DNA of 64,000 bases from Bacteroidota bacterium (lineage in GTDB: Bacteria > Bacteroidota > Bacteroidia > Cytophagales > Cyclobacteriaceae): NCBI GenBank assembly GCA_018267275.1, contig JAFDYV010000009.1, forward strand, positions 483,980 through 547,979, given 5' to 3'. Of the stretch, positions 1 through 9,619 are shown one piece after another (the stretch's first letter is position 1; each line of letters begins with the position of its first letter). Position numbers and translations under genes: made by a program. The notes beneath the pieces were generated by a model, which saw only the letters and a program-made list of their open reading frames with translations, had not been told where the DNA came from and ran no database searches.

Positions 1-313
1 GCATTGTTTGGTCAAAAAGCTTTTTACCGACTCCGTTACCCCTCTCTGCCTGTTTTACCACAATGTCTTCTAAATAAATGCGCTTGCCCTTCCAAGTAGA
101 ATAGCGGTAATAATAGAGCGAAATCCCGACAATCGACCCGTCCTTCTCTGCCACAAAAAAACCAAAGACAGGGTTGGGGCCAAATCCATCTGCCTCCATT
201 TGCGCCACAGTATTTGTTACTTGGTGCAACGCTTTTTCATATTCAGCCAATTCTTTTACTAACTCAAGAACTTGTGGCAAGTCATGCTTCTCTCCTTTAC
301 GTATGGCGACCAT
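1..313 (-). CDS. GNAT-family N-acetyltransferase (C-terminus beyond window edge)
   Basis: The gene starts at ATG 313 and runs off the left edge, so only about 104 N-terminal residues are visible. The opening MVAIRKGEKHDLPQVLELV, the ELAEYEKA segment, the FFVAEKDGSIVGISLYY strand pair and the acetyl-CoA loop RGNGVGKKLF are typical of small GNAT acetyltransferases of the diamine/spermidine-acetyltransferase-like group. Such enzymes move acetyl from acetyl-CoA to an amine; the substrate cannot be read here. The start codon lies only a few bases past the U-tract of the terminator behind gldN, so its promoter must overlap that hairpin or the gene depends on readthrough. Confidence 0.85.
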   Translation of the reverse strand, partial: MVAIRKGEKHDLPQVLELVKELAEYEKALHQVTNTVAQMEADGFGPNPVFGFFVAEKDGSIVGISLYYYRYSTWKGKRIYLEDIVVKQAERGNGVGKKLFDQTM

Positions 314-319
314 AAAACC

Positions 320-352
320 GATTAAATAAAAAGGGCTCCAACTTGGAGCCCT
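320..352 (-). terminator. Rho-independent terminator after gldN
   Basis: A perfect 10-bp inverted repeat (332-341 with 343-352, one-base loop as written; in RNA the loop would open to about 3-5 nt) is followed on the minus strand by a T-rich stretch at 320-331. It lies 22 bp past the gldN stop and would end the gldKLMN transcript. Confidence 0.8.
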
Positions 353-373
353 GGTAAAAATCTTTCTGAAATC

Positions 374-1294
374 TTAATACTCCCAAAGGTTGTGTTCTTT
401 CTCCATCAACTTCATTTCTTCTTCCCAGCGTGCGAATACAGACTCACCATAGGTTCGCCCGTTGTTTGTGATGATCTTAGTGATGGTCTCATCATCCGGG
501 TTCTCGACTTTCTTAATCACCCCATGAAAAAGTCTTAATTTGAAAGCATCCACGAAATTCTTACTTTCTGAAGGGTTATAACGATTTCTCCAAAGAACTT
601 CACCGCGTTCCTTCAAGTCTTTACTTCGAAACTTAGCATCCACAAGCTTTGAAAAATCCTTGTACGACACATACCCTATCAAACTCGTTTCCTCATCGGT
701 CTCATTTCTTAAACCCCACACACCAATCGCCAAAATATCATAGTAAAGCCGAGACCTACGCTTATCGAAAATCATATCTTCGACAAGTTCAATTGATGCC
801 ACTGAAGTTTTTGTGTATTCAATAGGCTGAACTCCCTCATCAGTAGGGAAATCCCAAAATTCAGAATCAATCTTTGGAAGATTTCCCTTATTCCCGGGGG
901 CTTTTGCTGTGTAAATTTTACCGGCATATTTTACATACACCGTGCCATCAACAGGATATTCTTTGTTAGAATCATAGACTTCAAATTTTTGAGCTCCTGC
1001 ATTAATTGTCAACGGATTAGCTTGAATTTTGGTGAGAGAATCTTTCTCATAAACAGCCAAGTTTCCATTTTGGATGTTCCTCAACAAAAAATTTGCAATT
1101 CCTGACACTTCAGAGTTAAAAGCAGCATTTTGTTTCTCTTTCAAAAAGATTTCGCGCCATATTCGAAACCGATAGAGTTGTTCGTAATAGGGAATCTTTT
1201 CTATCGACTGCGGATTGGCAATGGTATCTATTTGAGCAAAAGATGTCACCACCAAAGCCAAACCACAACAAACGCACAACGCAAGTTTTCTCAT
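374..1294 (-). CDS. gldN: GldN/PorN, type IX secretion and gliding motility protein
   Basis: This 306-residue protein has a signal peptide (MRKLALCVCCGLALVVTSFAQ) and the order of segments expected for GldN: an N-terminal IEKIPYYEQLYRFRIWREI block and a later VEDMIFDKRRSRLYYDILAIG block. GldN/PorN is periplasmic and joins GldK in a ring under the outer membrane, part of the type IX secretion system. It is the last gene of gldK-gldL-gldM-gldN, 16 bp after gldM, and is followed by a strong terminator. The assignment rests on both sequence and operon order. Confidence 0.95.
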   Translation of the reverse strand: MRKLALCVCCGLALVVTSFAQIDTIANPQSIEKIPYYEQLYRFRIWREIFLKEKQNAAFNSEVSGIANFLLRNIQNGNLAVYEKDSLTKIQANPLTINAGAQKFEVYDSNKEYPVDGTVYVKYAGKIYTAKAPGNKGNLPKIDSEFWDFPTDEGVQPIEYTKTSVASIELVEDMIFDKRRSRLYYDILAIGVWGLRNETDEETSLIGYVSYKDFSKLVDAKFRSKDLKERGEVLWRNRYNPSESKNFVDAFKLRLFHGVIKKVENPDDETITKIITNNGRTYGESVFARWEEEMKLMEKEHNLWEY

Positions 1295-1310
1295 ATTGTC
1301 TTTTCCTAAA

Positions 1311-2891
1311 TTACCTCTTCAAATAAAAGCTGGTCTCCATGTTAGATAGTACCGGCTCATCATCTCTATCGTTTGGATCCCAAGTTGTTCTTGCAACCTT
1401 TACGTTAAAGATTGCGACATTATCCCCTGGTCGCGCTCCGACTTGATCCAGGTCAATTGTTCCGGAATTCAAATCCTTTTTTCCTTTTCCAGAAACGATA
1501 ACTGACATGCTTACAATACGGTAATTGGCATCCTTCGGATAAAGTCTTTTGAAATCATCTGGTAAGCCACCCGGTACAAGCTTAACTATTTTCGTTCCTG
1601 TTGGCACACCAACCTTCGCATCATAAGGGGCACTACCTGCAATTAACTGAGCCTGAGGCGTAGGCACTGGTTTTGTCTTAAACTGTTTTGTTTCTATTGG
1701 GGAACCATTCACATAAACTGTTACATCAATTTGCCCTTTAGTTGGAAAAATTACAAACTTTCCGGGCCCCAAAGGCGTAACAGTCCCCTGATCAGCGGGG
1801 GCCTTTAAGCTAATCCCAGATGCCTCCTCTAGGCCTTGAACCGTTACCGAAGCCTCAAAACCGCACTTTTGGTACAACAAATTGGCACTCTCTGATTCGA
1901 ACTTTGCAACGGGTTTCGCGACCTTGTACTTGATCACATCTTCAAATGGCTTGCCTTTCAAATTAATCTTCACTTTATAAGACATCTCTGCCAACCCATC
2001 CTTACCAAAAGTCGAAGCATTTGCTCGGAACTTTATTTTACCCATTTTAATACCAGTTCCTGCATCTGTTTCAATTGGCACTGGGGCGTTGTTGAAGAAC
2101 ATTTCTGGATTTTCGCCAGATGCTGCTGCTGCAATGAACAAGTCAGCTTTATACTCTTGGCCAGCCACCAAAATGCTTCTTTCTGGACGCACCATTGGAA
2201 CAGTTTTATCAAACTTTACCTGTACGCCTTCAGCCTGATTAAATAACGTATCAAGAGCTACACCTTCATATTCCAAAACTTCCGTCTGCATTTGACTTAT
2301 GGTTGCAATCGCACCCATCGTGGGGGTTCCTTCAAATGAGAACTCCAAGAACGACTTCCCTTGGTGATGGACACTGTTTTTGAATGCTTCGTAGTCAGTA
2401 GCGTTTTTTGTTAGCTTCTGAAAAGGAACTTTCAAGCCCATTATCTTATTCAATTCAATCACGAATGAATTCAGGGTCTTCTCATAACCCTGACCATACT
2501 CAGGCTTCTTGCTGTCGAGCATTAATTCCTCGGCACGCACAGTATTCAAAACAAGTTCCTCACCTTCAATCTTCTTGCCATCAGGCTCGGTCTTCATCTT
2601 GTTCTTGTAATCATCAAGCGCTACAAGAGTCTTTTTGGTCAGTTCACGGACCTGTGCCGCTTTTTCTTTCGCAACTTTGACTTTATTGTCATCAGACTTA
2701 GAGTCATTAATTGACTTAAGTTTTGACTCGTTCTTATTGTTGTTTTCCCCAATTAGGTCAGTCAAAGTCGAGTCAATGATTGCAAACTTCTCAAGCACGG
2801 CATTGCTCACGTTCAATGCCAACAGCGCGGTAAGCACGAGGTACATCATGCCTATCATCTTCTGCCTGGGTGTTTCCTTACCACCTGCCAT
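1311..2891 (-). CDS. gldM: GldM/PorM, type IX secretion motor stator-associated protein
   Basis: The 526-residue protein starts with a short cytoplasmic tail and one transmembrane helix (MIGMMYLVLTALLALNVS, about residues 12-30). A long helical periplasmic segment (to about residue 210) and several beta domains follow, as in GldM. In the family, GldM forms a dimer that couples the GldL proton-driven motor in the inner membrane to the GldKN ring. It lies between gldL (43 bp upstream) and gldN (16 bp downstream). Start MAGGKETPRQKMIG is the family-typical N-terminus. Confidence 0.95.
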   Translation of the reverse strand: MAGGKETPRQKMIGMMYLVLTALLALNVSNAVLEKFAIIDSTLTDLIGENNNKNESKLKSINDSKSDDNKVKVAKEKAAQVRELTKKTLVALDDYKNKMKTEPDGKKIEGEELVLNTVRAEELMLDSKKPEYGQGYEKTLNSFVIELNKIMGLKVPFQKLTKNATDYEAFKNSVHHQGKSFLEFSFEGTPTMGAIATISQMQTEVLEYEGVALDTLFNQAEGVQVKFDKTVPMVRPERSILVAGQEYKADLFIAAAASGENPEMFFNNAPVPIETDAGTGIKMGKIKFRANASTFGKDGLAEMSYKVKINLKGKPFEDVIKYKVAKPVAKFESESANLLYQKCGFEASVTVQGLEEASGISLKAPADQGTVTPLGPGKFVIFPTKGQIDVTVYVNGSPIETKQFKTKPVPTPQAQLIAGSAPYDAKVGVPTGTKIVKLVPGGLPDDFKRLYPKDANYRIVSMSVIVSGKGKKDLNSGTIDLDQVGARPGDNVAIFNVKVARTTWDPNDRDDEPVLSNMETSFYLKR

Positions 2892-2934
2892 GTCTTTTTA
2901 TTTTTAAGTTTTAAATAAAAACCCTGTCAAAATA

Positions 2935-3762
2935 TTAGTTGCCGCCACCTTTCATGGCTGTCAACATGCTGCCATACACTTTATTAAGGGCAGTAATGTT
3001 ATTGGTCAAGCTACCCAACTCGGTAGTGAACTTGCTGGTGTTTTCGCCCACTTTCGAAAGGCCTTGCATGGCACCCGTTAAGCTCTCGTAAAACTTGTTC
3101 ATGTTCTTCACATGAGAATCTGCATCTTTCAATTCCATTTCGTAGATGGTATTCAAAGCAGCCAAATTCTTTGTTACTTTTTGCACTTGCGCATGGTATT
3201 CGCTTGTGTCTTTAGAAGCATCGGCCATCGCACCCACCGCCTTCATTGCAGTGCCGTACGACTTATTCATTTCCATTAAAGAAGAAGCTGCAGTCTGCAC
3301 ATTCTTCGCATATTCATTAGTGGCCACGGCAGCATTAGAAAGGTTACTCATTTGGCTGGCGGATGTTGCCAAATTTGTCAAGCCTTTACCCAAATTATCC
3401 AATAAGTTTTGGTCAACCTTGGCGGTTTTGAGCATCTCATCGATTTTCAACAAAGGAGACTCACCCGCGCCCGCGCGGTTGCTGATGCGTGTAGCTGTTT
3501 GGTTTACTGGCGCTTCATAGTCTTCTGCCAATTCAGGATATACTTTTGACCAGTCGATTTCAGCATGTTTAGGTTCAAACGCGCTTAAGAAGAAGATTAC
3601 GGCCTCGGTGCCAAGACCCAGAATCAACATTTCATTCGCACCTTGCCAGTGTTGGATTTTGAATAGTGCACCAACAATAACAACAGCTGCACCAATACCA
3701 TATACTTTGGGCATGATGGCTGTAAAAATCAAATTAACAAATCCGCCTTTTTTCTTTGCCAT
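2935..3762 (-). CDS. gldL: GldL/PorL, type IX secretion and gliding motor protein
   Basis: This 275-residue protein has two transmembrane helices near the N-terminus (about 15-34 and 44-62) followed by a long alpha-helical cytoplasmic tail rich in Asn, Ser and Ala. Charged residues within or at the edges of the helices (K35, H38, E53, E63) correspond to the polar residues on which the proton-driven GldL motor depends in studied members; the exact residue correspondence is inferred. It is the second gene of the gldKLMN operon, 63 bp after gldK. Confidence 0.95.
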   Translation of the reverse strand: MAKKKGGFVNLIFTAIMPKVYGIGAAVVIVGALFKIQHWQGANEMLILGLGTEAVIFFLSAFEPKHAEIDWSKVYPELAEDYEAPVNQTATRISNRAGAGESPLLKIDEMLKTAKVDQNLLDNLGKGLTNLATSASQMSNLSNAAVATNEYAKNVQTAASSLMEMNKSYGTAMKAVGAMADASKDTSEYHAQVQKVTKNLAALNTIYEMELKDADSHVKNMNKFYESLTGAMQGLSKVGENTSKFTTELGSLTNNITALNKVYGSMLTAMKGGGN

Positions 3763-3825
3763 GGTTCTTTAGGATTTAGGGTTACGTTCTAGAGTTATTT
3801 CTTTAAATATAATGATGATTATTAA

Positions 3826-4950
3826 TTATTGAAATTCGGTACCGGATGAGCGGCCAAGGTTGGTCATAGCGCAGCGGAAACCTATGTAAGCACGGGTAGA
3901 ATCTTTGTACTCATAAGTTCTGGTACCAGTCTCCAAGTAATAAGCCACATCTTTCCATGAACCGCCTCTTACAACCTTACGGGCATTGTACTTCTCTTTC
4001 GAGTTGCCCTCTTTATCATACGCGTTTTTATCAATGAATTGTGGGTTCAAATCCCAAACGGTTGGCACTGATGCAGGGTTAAAGTCGTCCAAACACCACT
4101 CCGAAACGTTACCTGACATGTCTACCAAGCCATAATCGTTAGGAAAATAAATACCAACTGGTGATGTGTAAGCGAAACCATCATCATAATAATTACCACG
4201 GCCAGGCTTGAAGTTGGCAAGCATACAGCCTTTAGAGTTACGGATGTAAGGGTTACCCCAAGGGTACTTGTTCATGTCACGGCCACCGCGTGCTGCATAT
4301 TCCCATTCTGCTTCTGAAGGCAATCGGAAAGCTGGCATTGGAGGCTGGCCACCGTTTACCTGGCGCCACTCGTTCAAGAACGCAGTTCTCCATTTTCCAA
4401 AGAAGTTCGCGGCTTCCCAGCTCACCCCTACCACAGGGTAATCTTGATAGCCGGGATGTTGCCAATAATAGTCTACCAATGGATCACCCATGTGGTGAGA
4501 AAAGTCTTTCATCCACACGGTGGTATCTGGGTAATACTTGGCCATAAAATCTTGCTGGCTTACCGCAGGGAAGTTGGTGAGCTGTGCGCCCCCTTCGGCA
4601 CCCAAGAAGAATTGTGTGAATTGAAGATATTCGTCATTGGTAATCTCTGTTTCATCCATGAAAAGAGGGCCAATGGTGATTTGCTTGTTGAAATTGATTT
4701 GTGTAGAGGCCGGGTCTTCATCTGCCTGGCCCATGTGGAAGGTACCAGCCGGGATGGGCACCATGCCGTAAGGAATAACCATTGACCATGGTTGCTTGCG
4801 CTCAATTGTTGATTGGCCTACTACTTCGCCTTGTGCATCGCCTCCACCTTTCTTACCCCCGATACCCAACAGGCCGCAGCTCCCTAAAAAGGCCGCCAAA
4901 CCCGCAATCAATGCACTCGACAGAACACGCTGAGAAATAATTTTCTTCAT
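3826..4950 (-). CDS. gldK: GldK/PorK, type IX secretion lipoprotein with sulfatase-modifying-factor fold
   Basis: This 374-residue lipoprotein has a signal peptide ending in the lipobox LGSC (Cys25). Most of the rest is an FGE-sulfatase domain: IPAGTFHMGQADEDP, RLPSEAEWEYAARGG, DMSGNVSEWCLDDF, VVRGGSWKD and AYIGFRCAM are all present. In T9SS this fold is structural rather than enzymatic, and GldK forms the outer-membrane-associated ring with GldN. It heads gldKLMN and follows the PorP/SprF gene by 131 bp on the same strand. Confidence 0.95.
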   Translation of the reverse strand: MKKIISQRVLSSALIAGLAAFLGSCGLLGIGGKKGGGDAQGEVVGQSTIERKQPWSMVIPYGMVPIPAGTFHMGQADEDPASTQINFNKQITIGPLFMDETEITNDEYLQFTQFFLGAEGGAQLTNFPAVSQQDFMAKYYPDTTVWMKDFSHHMGDPLVDYYWQHPGYQDYPVVGVSWEAANFFGKWRTAFLNEWRQVNGGQPPMPAFRLPSEAEWEYAARGGRDMNKYPWGNPYIRNSKGCMLANFKPGRGNYYDDGFAYTSPVGIYFPNDYGLVDMSGNVSEWCLDDFNPASVPTVWDLNPQFIDKNAYDKEGNSKEKYNARKVVRGGSWKDVAYYLETGTRTYEYKDSTRAYIGFRCAMTNLGRSSGTEFQ

Positions 4951-5081
4951 AGGTTATTTTTTATCCTTACCCTTTCGGTTGTTCGAAATACCAACGAACC
5001 GACTCGAAAGTTATTCTTTTTGCCAGACACTAAGGTCACGAAAATCAACAAAATCTTAAAAAAACCAAAATTTTTTTGATT

Positions 5082-6035
5082 TTAATGCCTGTAACGGGGG
5101 GTTCTAACCACTTTTTTCCCGCTACCCGGATTTACCGGAAGCTCGTATGTCAGCAAAAGTTCGTGCGAGGTAGGTTGCTTCGCTGCTTGGTCTTGTACCA
5201 CATAATCAAGGGCATAACCCACCTTTAATGACTTGTCTTTGAGAAGGCTGTAGCCCAACATTAGAATGGCAGCTTCTGACGAGCGGAAGGAAAGTCCGCC
5301 CCACATGGTGTCTTTGAAATAAGCGATTCCACCAATATTAACGCTCGTTTTAGAAAAATCAGATTGAACCAATGTCATGAACTGGAACTTAAGATCAAAG
5401 TTTACTTCATAGAAATAACCACCAGTTAAGTACACGTGCGTTTGCAAAGCATTGCGCTGCGCCACGCCAAAGTCGAAAGTGGACCGAAGTAAATGATTAA
5501 AGCTAAGACCTACATAGTACTTTTCCTTTCGCCAAAATATGCCCATTGCTAAGTCTGGGCGAATTTGGGTCTCAGATCCACTCTTATCTTTCAAGAGGGG
5601 GTCGCCCGGGTTCACGTAGCGATAGAGGTCATAGTTAAAAGTTTGAGAAAACATCCCGGCACGTAAGCCAAAGCTCAGCTTGCTGTTCTTAATGCCAAGG
5701 TGATAGGCATAAGAGGCTTGTGCTTCTAAGTTGTTTTGTGCTCCTAAGCGATCGTTTACTATATATGCCCCAAAGCCGCTGTTAAGCTTGTTAATGGGGG
5801 TAGTCATCGAAATGATTTGGGTAGTGGGTGCTTCTCCACCGCCAAATGTGGGCGAATAGCCAAGCCACTGGCTGCGGTGAATGGCGGTTAGCTTTGTTAC
5901 GCCCTCACTGCCGGCAAAACCGGGGTTGTAGAAAAGCGTGTTGAACATGTAATGAGTGAACTGCGGATCTTGCTGTGCCAGCAATTGAGCCACGAAACCC
6001 ACGCAAAAAATAAGAGACAGTAGTAGCTTCTTCAC
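5082..6035 (-). CDS. PorP/SprF family type IX secretion outer-membrane protein
   Basis: The 317-residue protein has a signal peptide (MKKLLLSLIFCVGFVAQLLAQ) followed directly by QDPQFTHYMFNTLFYNPGFAG, the hallmark N-terminus of the PorP/SprF family (TIGR03519-type). The remainder alternates beta strands expected of a small outer-membrane barrel. Members help secrete or attach T9SS substrates, and copies next to gldK usually belong to the core system. It is transcribed in the same direction as gldKLMN and preceded by a probable terminator, so it may start the T9SS transcription unit. Confidence 0.92.
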   Translation of the reverse strand: MKKLLLSLIFCVGFVAQLLAQQDPQFTHYMFNTLFYNPGFAGSEGVTKLTAIHRSQWLGYSPTFGGGEAPTTQIISMTTPINKLNSGFGAYIVNDRLGAQNNLEAQASYAYHLGIKNSKLSFGLRAGMFSQTFNYDLYRYVNPGDPLLKDKSGSETQIRPDLAMGIFWRKEKYYVGLSFNHLLRSTFDFGVAQRNALQTHVYLTGGYFYEVNFDLKFQFMTLVQSDFSKTSVNIGGIAYFKDTMWGGLSFRSSEAAILMLGYSLLKDKSLKVGYALDYVVQDQAAKQPTSHELLLTYELPVNPGSGKKVVRTPRYRH

Positions 6036-6107
6036 TCTTTAAACTTTGAAAACAGACTTAAAGATAAACCAAAAAAACAGAATCAGGCAAACGCATGTAA
6101 TTAAAGT

Positions 6108-6142
6108 GTAATAAAAAATAGCCCTTTATAATAACGTAAGGG
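6108..6142 (-). terminator. Probable terminator after hemD
   Basis: On the minus strand a short stem (6122-6126 with 6138-6142, AT-rich loop) is followed by a run of T (complement of 6108-6121). It sits just past the hemD stop and before the porP/sprF gene. The stem is only about 5-6 bp, so strength is uncertain. Confidence 0.45.
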
Positions 6143-6150
6143 TGAACACT

Positions 6151-6927
6151 TTATTTGATGCCGTTGGCCTTCTTCACGTAGAGCTCCAGCGCGCCCGTCA
6201 TAGACGGTGCATTGGGCAGGGGCGCCTCAATATCCAAAATTAACCCGGCATCGCGCACTGCCTTGGCTGTAGTAGGGCCATATGCAGCCAACCGGGTGTT
6301 GTTTTGCTTAAAATCGGGAAAATTGACAAACAACGAGTTGATGCCCGAGGGACTGAAGAACGCGAGGATGTCGTAATACACGTTCTTAAGGTCACTCAAA
6401 TTTGCGGCAACCGTGTGGTTAATCACGGCTTCGGTGTAGGTGTAACCATTAGACTTTAAAAAGTCAGGAATATCGCTTTTGCGGATGTCAGAGCAAGGGA
6501 ACAAAAACTTTTCGTTCTTGTGCTTTTTAATAATCTCCAACAGATCTTTCGTATCCTTCAATCCAGAAAATATCTTTCGCTTTCTGATCACGATATATTT
6601 CTGCAGGTAATTTGAAGTTTGGTCTGAGATGCAGAAGTACTTCATGTCTGCGGGCATCTCCAGCTTCAGCTCTTGGCAAATGGCAAAGAAATGATCTACT
6701 GCATTGCGAGAAGTAAAGATAATGGCGGTATGCTGCAAAATATCTACTTTCTGTTTGCGGAACTCGCGCAGCGGCACAGCCTCTACCTGTATAAATGGAC
6801 GAAAGTCAATTTTGATGTTGTATTTTTCAGCCAGCTTGAAATAGGGAGACGCGGGGTCGGTGGGGGCTTCCTGTGTGACCAAGATGCTTTTCACTTTTCG
6901 CATCCGGTCAGTAGCAGTGTCGGTCAT
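6151..6927 (-). CDS. hemD: Uroporphyrinogen-III synthase (HemD family)
   Basis: This 258-residue protein has the two-lobe HemD pattern: VKSILVTQEAP at the start, IIFTSRNAVDHFF, LFPCSDIRKSDIPDFLKSNG, AFFSPSGINSLF and RLAAYGPTTAKAVRDAG. HemD closes hydroxymethylbilane with ring D inversion to uroporphyrinogen III in heme synthesis. Sequence similarity in this family is always low, so the call rests on motif order. It lies 22 bp after a DUF4271 membrane gene, a pairing common beside gld/por genes in Bacteroidota. Confidence 0.85.
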   Translation of the reverse strand: MTDTATDRMRKVKSILVTQEAPTDPASPYFKLAEKYNIKIDFRPFIQVEAVPLREFRKQKVDILQHTAIIFTSRNAVDHFFAICQELKLEMPADMKYFCISDQTSNYLQKYIVIRKRKIFSGLKDTKDLLEIIKKHKNEKFLFPCSDIRKSDIPDFLKSNGYTYTEAVINHTVAANLSDLKNVYYDILAFFSPSGINSLFVNFPDFKQNNTRLAAYGPTTAKAVRDAGLILDIEAPLPNAPSMTGALELYVKKANGIK

Positions 6928-6949
6928 AACAGCACGAGTCGGTTTGGGC

Positions 6950-8044
6950 TTAATACAGAATCAACTTCGTTAGTATCAGTAACGGAATGATTTCTGACGC
7001 GCAAAGGTAGGAAAATAAATGAAAGAAATGGTAGGGCAAACGGGCCATTAATTTAATGTAAACCACGCCAGTGCCTAATATGAATAATCCTACCAACAAG
7101 TAAAGTTGATAGTAGTAAAACAAATCGGTGCGAACGTTAAACAATACAAACACAAACCCGATCACCACTAAAATCGCTACCGAGATAAAGATTACACGCA
7201 CAAAATTGAAAAACTGAAACCGCACGGTGTCTTTGAAACCAAACAGCGTGGCAAAGATCGCAATCCAAAGAAGCTTGCCCACCAACAAACCGGCAATCCC
7301 AAATGATAGCAACAGCCACTGTAGAAAACCCTGGGTGGTAGCTTTCACCTGAAACATTTTTGACAGGAGTGTAACTGGCCCCATCAGGTGGAAGGCCACC
7401 AGCAAGATGAGCGCAAGAAAACAGCTGCCGAAAAAGTAGTATAAGATGTTAACGCTTGAGGCGATGCGCAGCCCAAACCCGCTCTCGGTTCGATCGAGCG
7501 AGGTGATCAGTTTAGATAAATTGAAATAATCTTGGGTAAGTACTGGATTGGTTCTTAAAAACAAGGTGAAGGCCACCAACAACAACAGCGATGCGATCAA
7601 AGCAAAATCCAAAAAATAATTCCCTTTGCGCGGAAATATATCCAGCGTGTCGCCCGCAGTATTTCGCTGCTCGATGCTCGTGGAGATATTGTTAAACCCT
7701 GACACAGAAAAAACACCCAAGAAAATTTTTGGGGAATACAGTCGGGCCAGGCTATCAATGGAAAAACGTCTGTTGCCTTGGCCACTCCAAATCAACTGCG
7801 AGTTGATCCAAACCGAGTAAGGGTGTCGGCCAGCGATTGCAAGCGTTGCTCCCTTATAAGATGTTGCCGGAATCCAGAAGTAAATGGACGAAGTGTTTTG
7901 AGATTCAAATTTCACGAAGCCCTCGGGAGATGCAACAAGCCATTGGTCTTGTAAGTCGACAATGTTGGTCGCATCTTGTGCCTGGGCAAATGGAACGACC
8001 AGCACGCTGGAGAGAAAAACTATGGAAAGGCGAAGGAGACCCAT
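6950..8044 (-). CDS. DUF4271 domain membrane protein
   Basis: A signal peptide (MGLLRLSIVFLSSVLVVPFAQAQ) is followed by a beta-rich extracytoplasmic region of about 110 residues and then by about six to seven hydrophobic helices from residue 145 to the C-terminus. The layout matches DUF4271 proteins of Bacteroidota, which sit next to hemD. Their function is not established. It is the first gene of the DUF4271-hemD pair and is divergent from hemW, with 43 bp between the two starts. Confidence 0.8.
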   Translation of the reverse strand: MGLLRLSIVFLSSVLVVPFAQAQDATNIVDLQDQWLVASPEGFVKFESQNTSSIYFWIPATSYKGATLAIAGRHPYSVWINSQLIWSGQGNRRFSIDSLARLYSPKIFLGVFSVSGFNNISTSIEQRNTAGDTLDIFPRKGNYFLDFALIASLLLLVAFTLFLRTNPVLTQDYFNLSKLITSLDRTESGFGLRIASSVNILYYFFGSCFLALILLVAFHLMGPVTLLSKMFQVKATTQGFLQWLLLSFGIAGLLVGKLLWIAIFATLFGFKDTVRFQFFNFVRVIFISVAILVVIGFVFVLFNVRTDLFYYYQLYLLVGLFILGTGVVYIKLMARLPYHFFHLFSYLCASEIIPLLILTKLILY

Positions 8045-8087
8045 TAAAAAATTGCCAATTTAGACGTTCGAACTGAAACCACCATCA

Positions 8088-9212
8088 ATGGCCGGGCTCT
8101 ATCTGCACATTCCCTTTTGCAAACAAGCATGCTACTATTGCGACTTTCACTTTTCCACCAACCAGCAGCAAACGGAACAACTGGTGCAAGCCATCTGCCA
8201 TGAGCTTACAATTCAAAAAGAATATTTAGGTGGCGAGGCACTTGACACAGTTTATTTTGGCGGAGGTACGCCTTCTTTGTTGGCGTTTGAGCAAATCACC
8301 CTTTTGATGACGGCAATCAAAGATTCGTTTGCCGTAACAGCAACGCCCGAAGTAACATTGGAGGCCAATCCGGACGATTTAACTACTGAAAAATTGAAAG
8401 AACTTCGTGCCGCAGGCATTAACCGACTGAGCATAGGGATACAGTCTTTTGATGATTCAATTCTGCAGTTTTTCAATCGGGCGCACAATGCTGCGCAAGC
8501 AGAAAAGTGCATACGCGATGCACATCTGCTGGGCTTCACGAACATTAGTCTCGATTTAATTTTTGGCGCACCACATCAAACGCTGCAATCTTTGGAGCGA
8601 GACCTGAGCCGCTTTATTGATTTTGCTCCCAAGCATATCTCGGCCTATTCTCTGACCATCGAAGAAAAAACGGTTTTCGGTCACCAACTCAAAAACGGTA
8701 CTTTTCCGGTGTTGTCTGAAGGGCAATTGGCGGAACAATTCAAATATGTAATGAAGCGACTAGAAGAGGCGGGTTACGAGCAGTACGAAATCTCGAATTT
8801 TTGCAGGCCAGGGTATTACTCAAAACACAACACGAGTTATTGGCAGCAAAAAAAATACCTTGGCGTGGGACCTAGTGCCCATTCGTACGATGGCCAATCG
8901 CGTCAGTGGAATGTGGCGAATAATCACTTGTACATGCGATCGCTGGCACAAGGAACCGTGCCTTTTGAGCGCGAGGTGCTTTCGCGAACAAACCAGATCA
9001 ACGAATATTTTTTTACTACGCTGCGCACACGGTGGGGCACAGACCTGACATTCTTACAAAGGTTTTTTGATTTTACACCCGACCCGCAAAAAATAGATTT
9101 GCTTCAACAACAAGGTCTGATTCAGATTGAAAACGAGCGACTTACGCTTACGCGCCCGGGCAAGCTACTGGCCGATAAAATTGCACTTGAGTTTTTTATT
9201 GACGAGGGTTAA
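8088..9212 (+). CDS. hemW: Radical SAM heme chaperone HemW (coproporphyrinogen oxidase-like)
   Basis: The 374-residue protein has the radical-SAM cluster motif C11-x3-C15-x2-C18 in FCKQACYYCDFHF, then YFGGGTPSLL and EANPDD, RLSIGIQSFDD and GYEQYEISNFCRPG, in the order of HemW/HemN-like proteins. It lacks the long N-terminal extension of true HemN, which favours the heme-transfer role of HemW over an oxygen-independent coproporphyrinogen dehydrogenase. Full length for HemW. It is divergent from the DUF4271-hemD pair. Confidence 0.9.
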   Translation: MAGLYLHIPFCKQACYYCDFHFSTNQQQTEQLVQAICHELTIQKEYLGGEALDTVYFGGGTPSLLAFEQITLLMTAIKDSFAVTATPEVTLEANPDDLTTEKLKELRAAGINRLSIGIQSFDDSILQFFNRAHNAAQAEKCIRDAHLLGFTNISLDLIFGAPHQTLQSLERDLSRFIDFAPKHISAYSLTIEEKTVFGHQLKNGTFPVLSEGQLAEQFKYVMKRLEEAGYEQYEISNFCRPGYYSKHNTSYWQQKKYLGVGPSAHSYDGQSRQWNVANNHLYMRSLAQGTVPFEREVLSRTNQINEYFFTTLRTRWGTDLTFLQRFFDFTPDPQKIDLLQQQGLIQIENERLTLTRPGKLLADKIALEFFIDEG

Positions 9213-9247
9213 ATTTTTTTCGCAGATTTAACTACTTTTCAGATTAG

Positions 9248-9613
9248 ATGACACAAGAGCAAAAAAGGGTACACATTTTACTGAAGGCCGTTATCTATCA
9301 CTACCACGGGTTAGACGAGTTGGAGCGAAACGATTTGGAAGCGACCGCAGAACAACTGGATGCGAAGAATGAGTTGGCTTGGGCGCTGGAGTTTATTGCC
9401 AAAGATTACATCACTTCTTTCGACCGAGCGCGAACGTTCCTCAATGATATCATTGGCGACTACGAAAAAGATAAAAGGATTGAACTGATCCAGATGGTAT
9501 GGCAGGCAAACAACCTGAAAGGCTACGTTACCGAAATGGAGGCTACCGCCATGCTCAAACTGGCTAAAGATTGGAATGTAGAGAAAGAACTGATTGAGCT
9601 GGTATTAAAATAA
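9248..9613 (+). CDS. Small all-helical protein, possibly TerB-like fold
   Basis: This 121-residue acidic protein is entirely helical by composition, with repeated short helices (IYHYHGLDELERNDLEATAEQL, EMEATAMLKLAKDWN) and no membrane segment or signal. The pattern of paired acidic helices suggests a TerB/DjlA-type helical fold, but I cannot confirm it by eye. It follows hemW by 35 bp on the same strand and may share its transcript. Confidence 0.6.
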   Translation: MTQEQKRVHILLKAVIYHYHGLDELERNDLEATAEQLDAKNELAWALEFIAKDYITSFDRARTFLNDIIGDYEKDKRIELIQMVWQANNLKGYVTEMEATAMLKLAKDWNVEKELIELVLK

Positions 9614-9619
9614 TCCGAG

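Noticed and set aside
2408..2907. Plus-strand frames within gldM
   Set aside because: Antisense shadows of a complete GldM gene.
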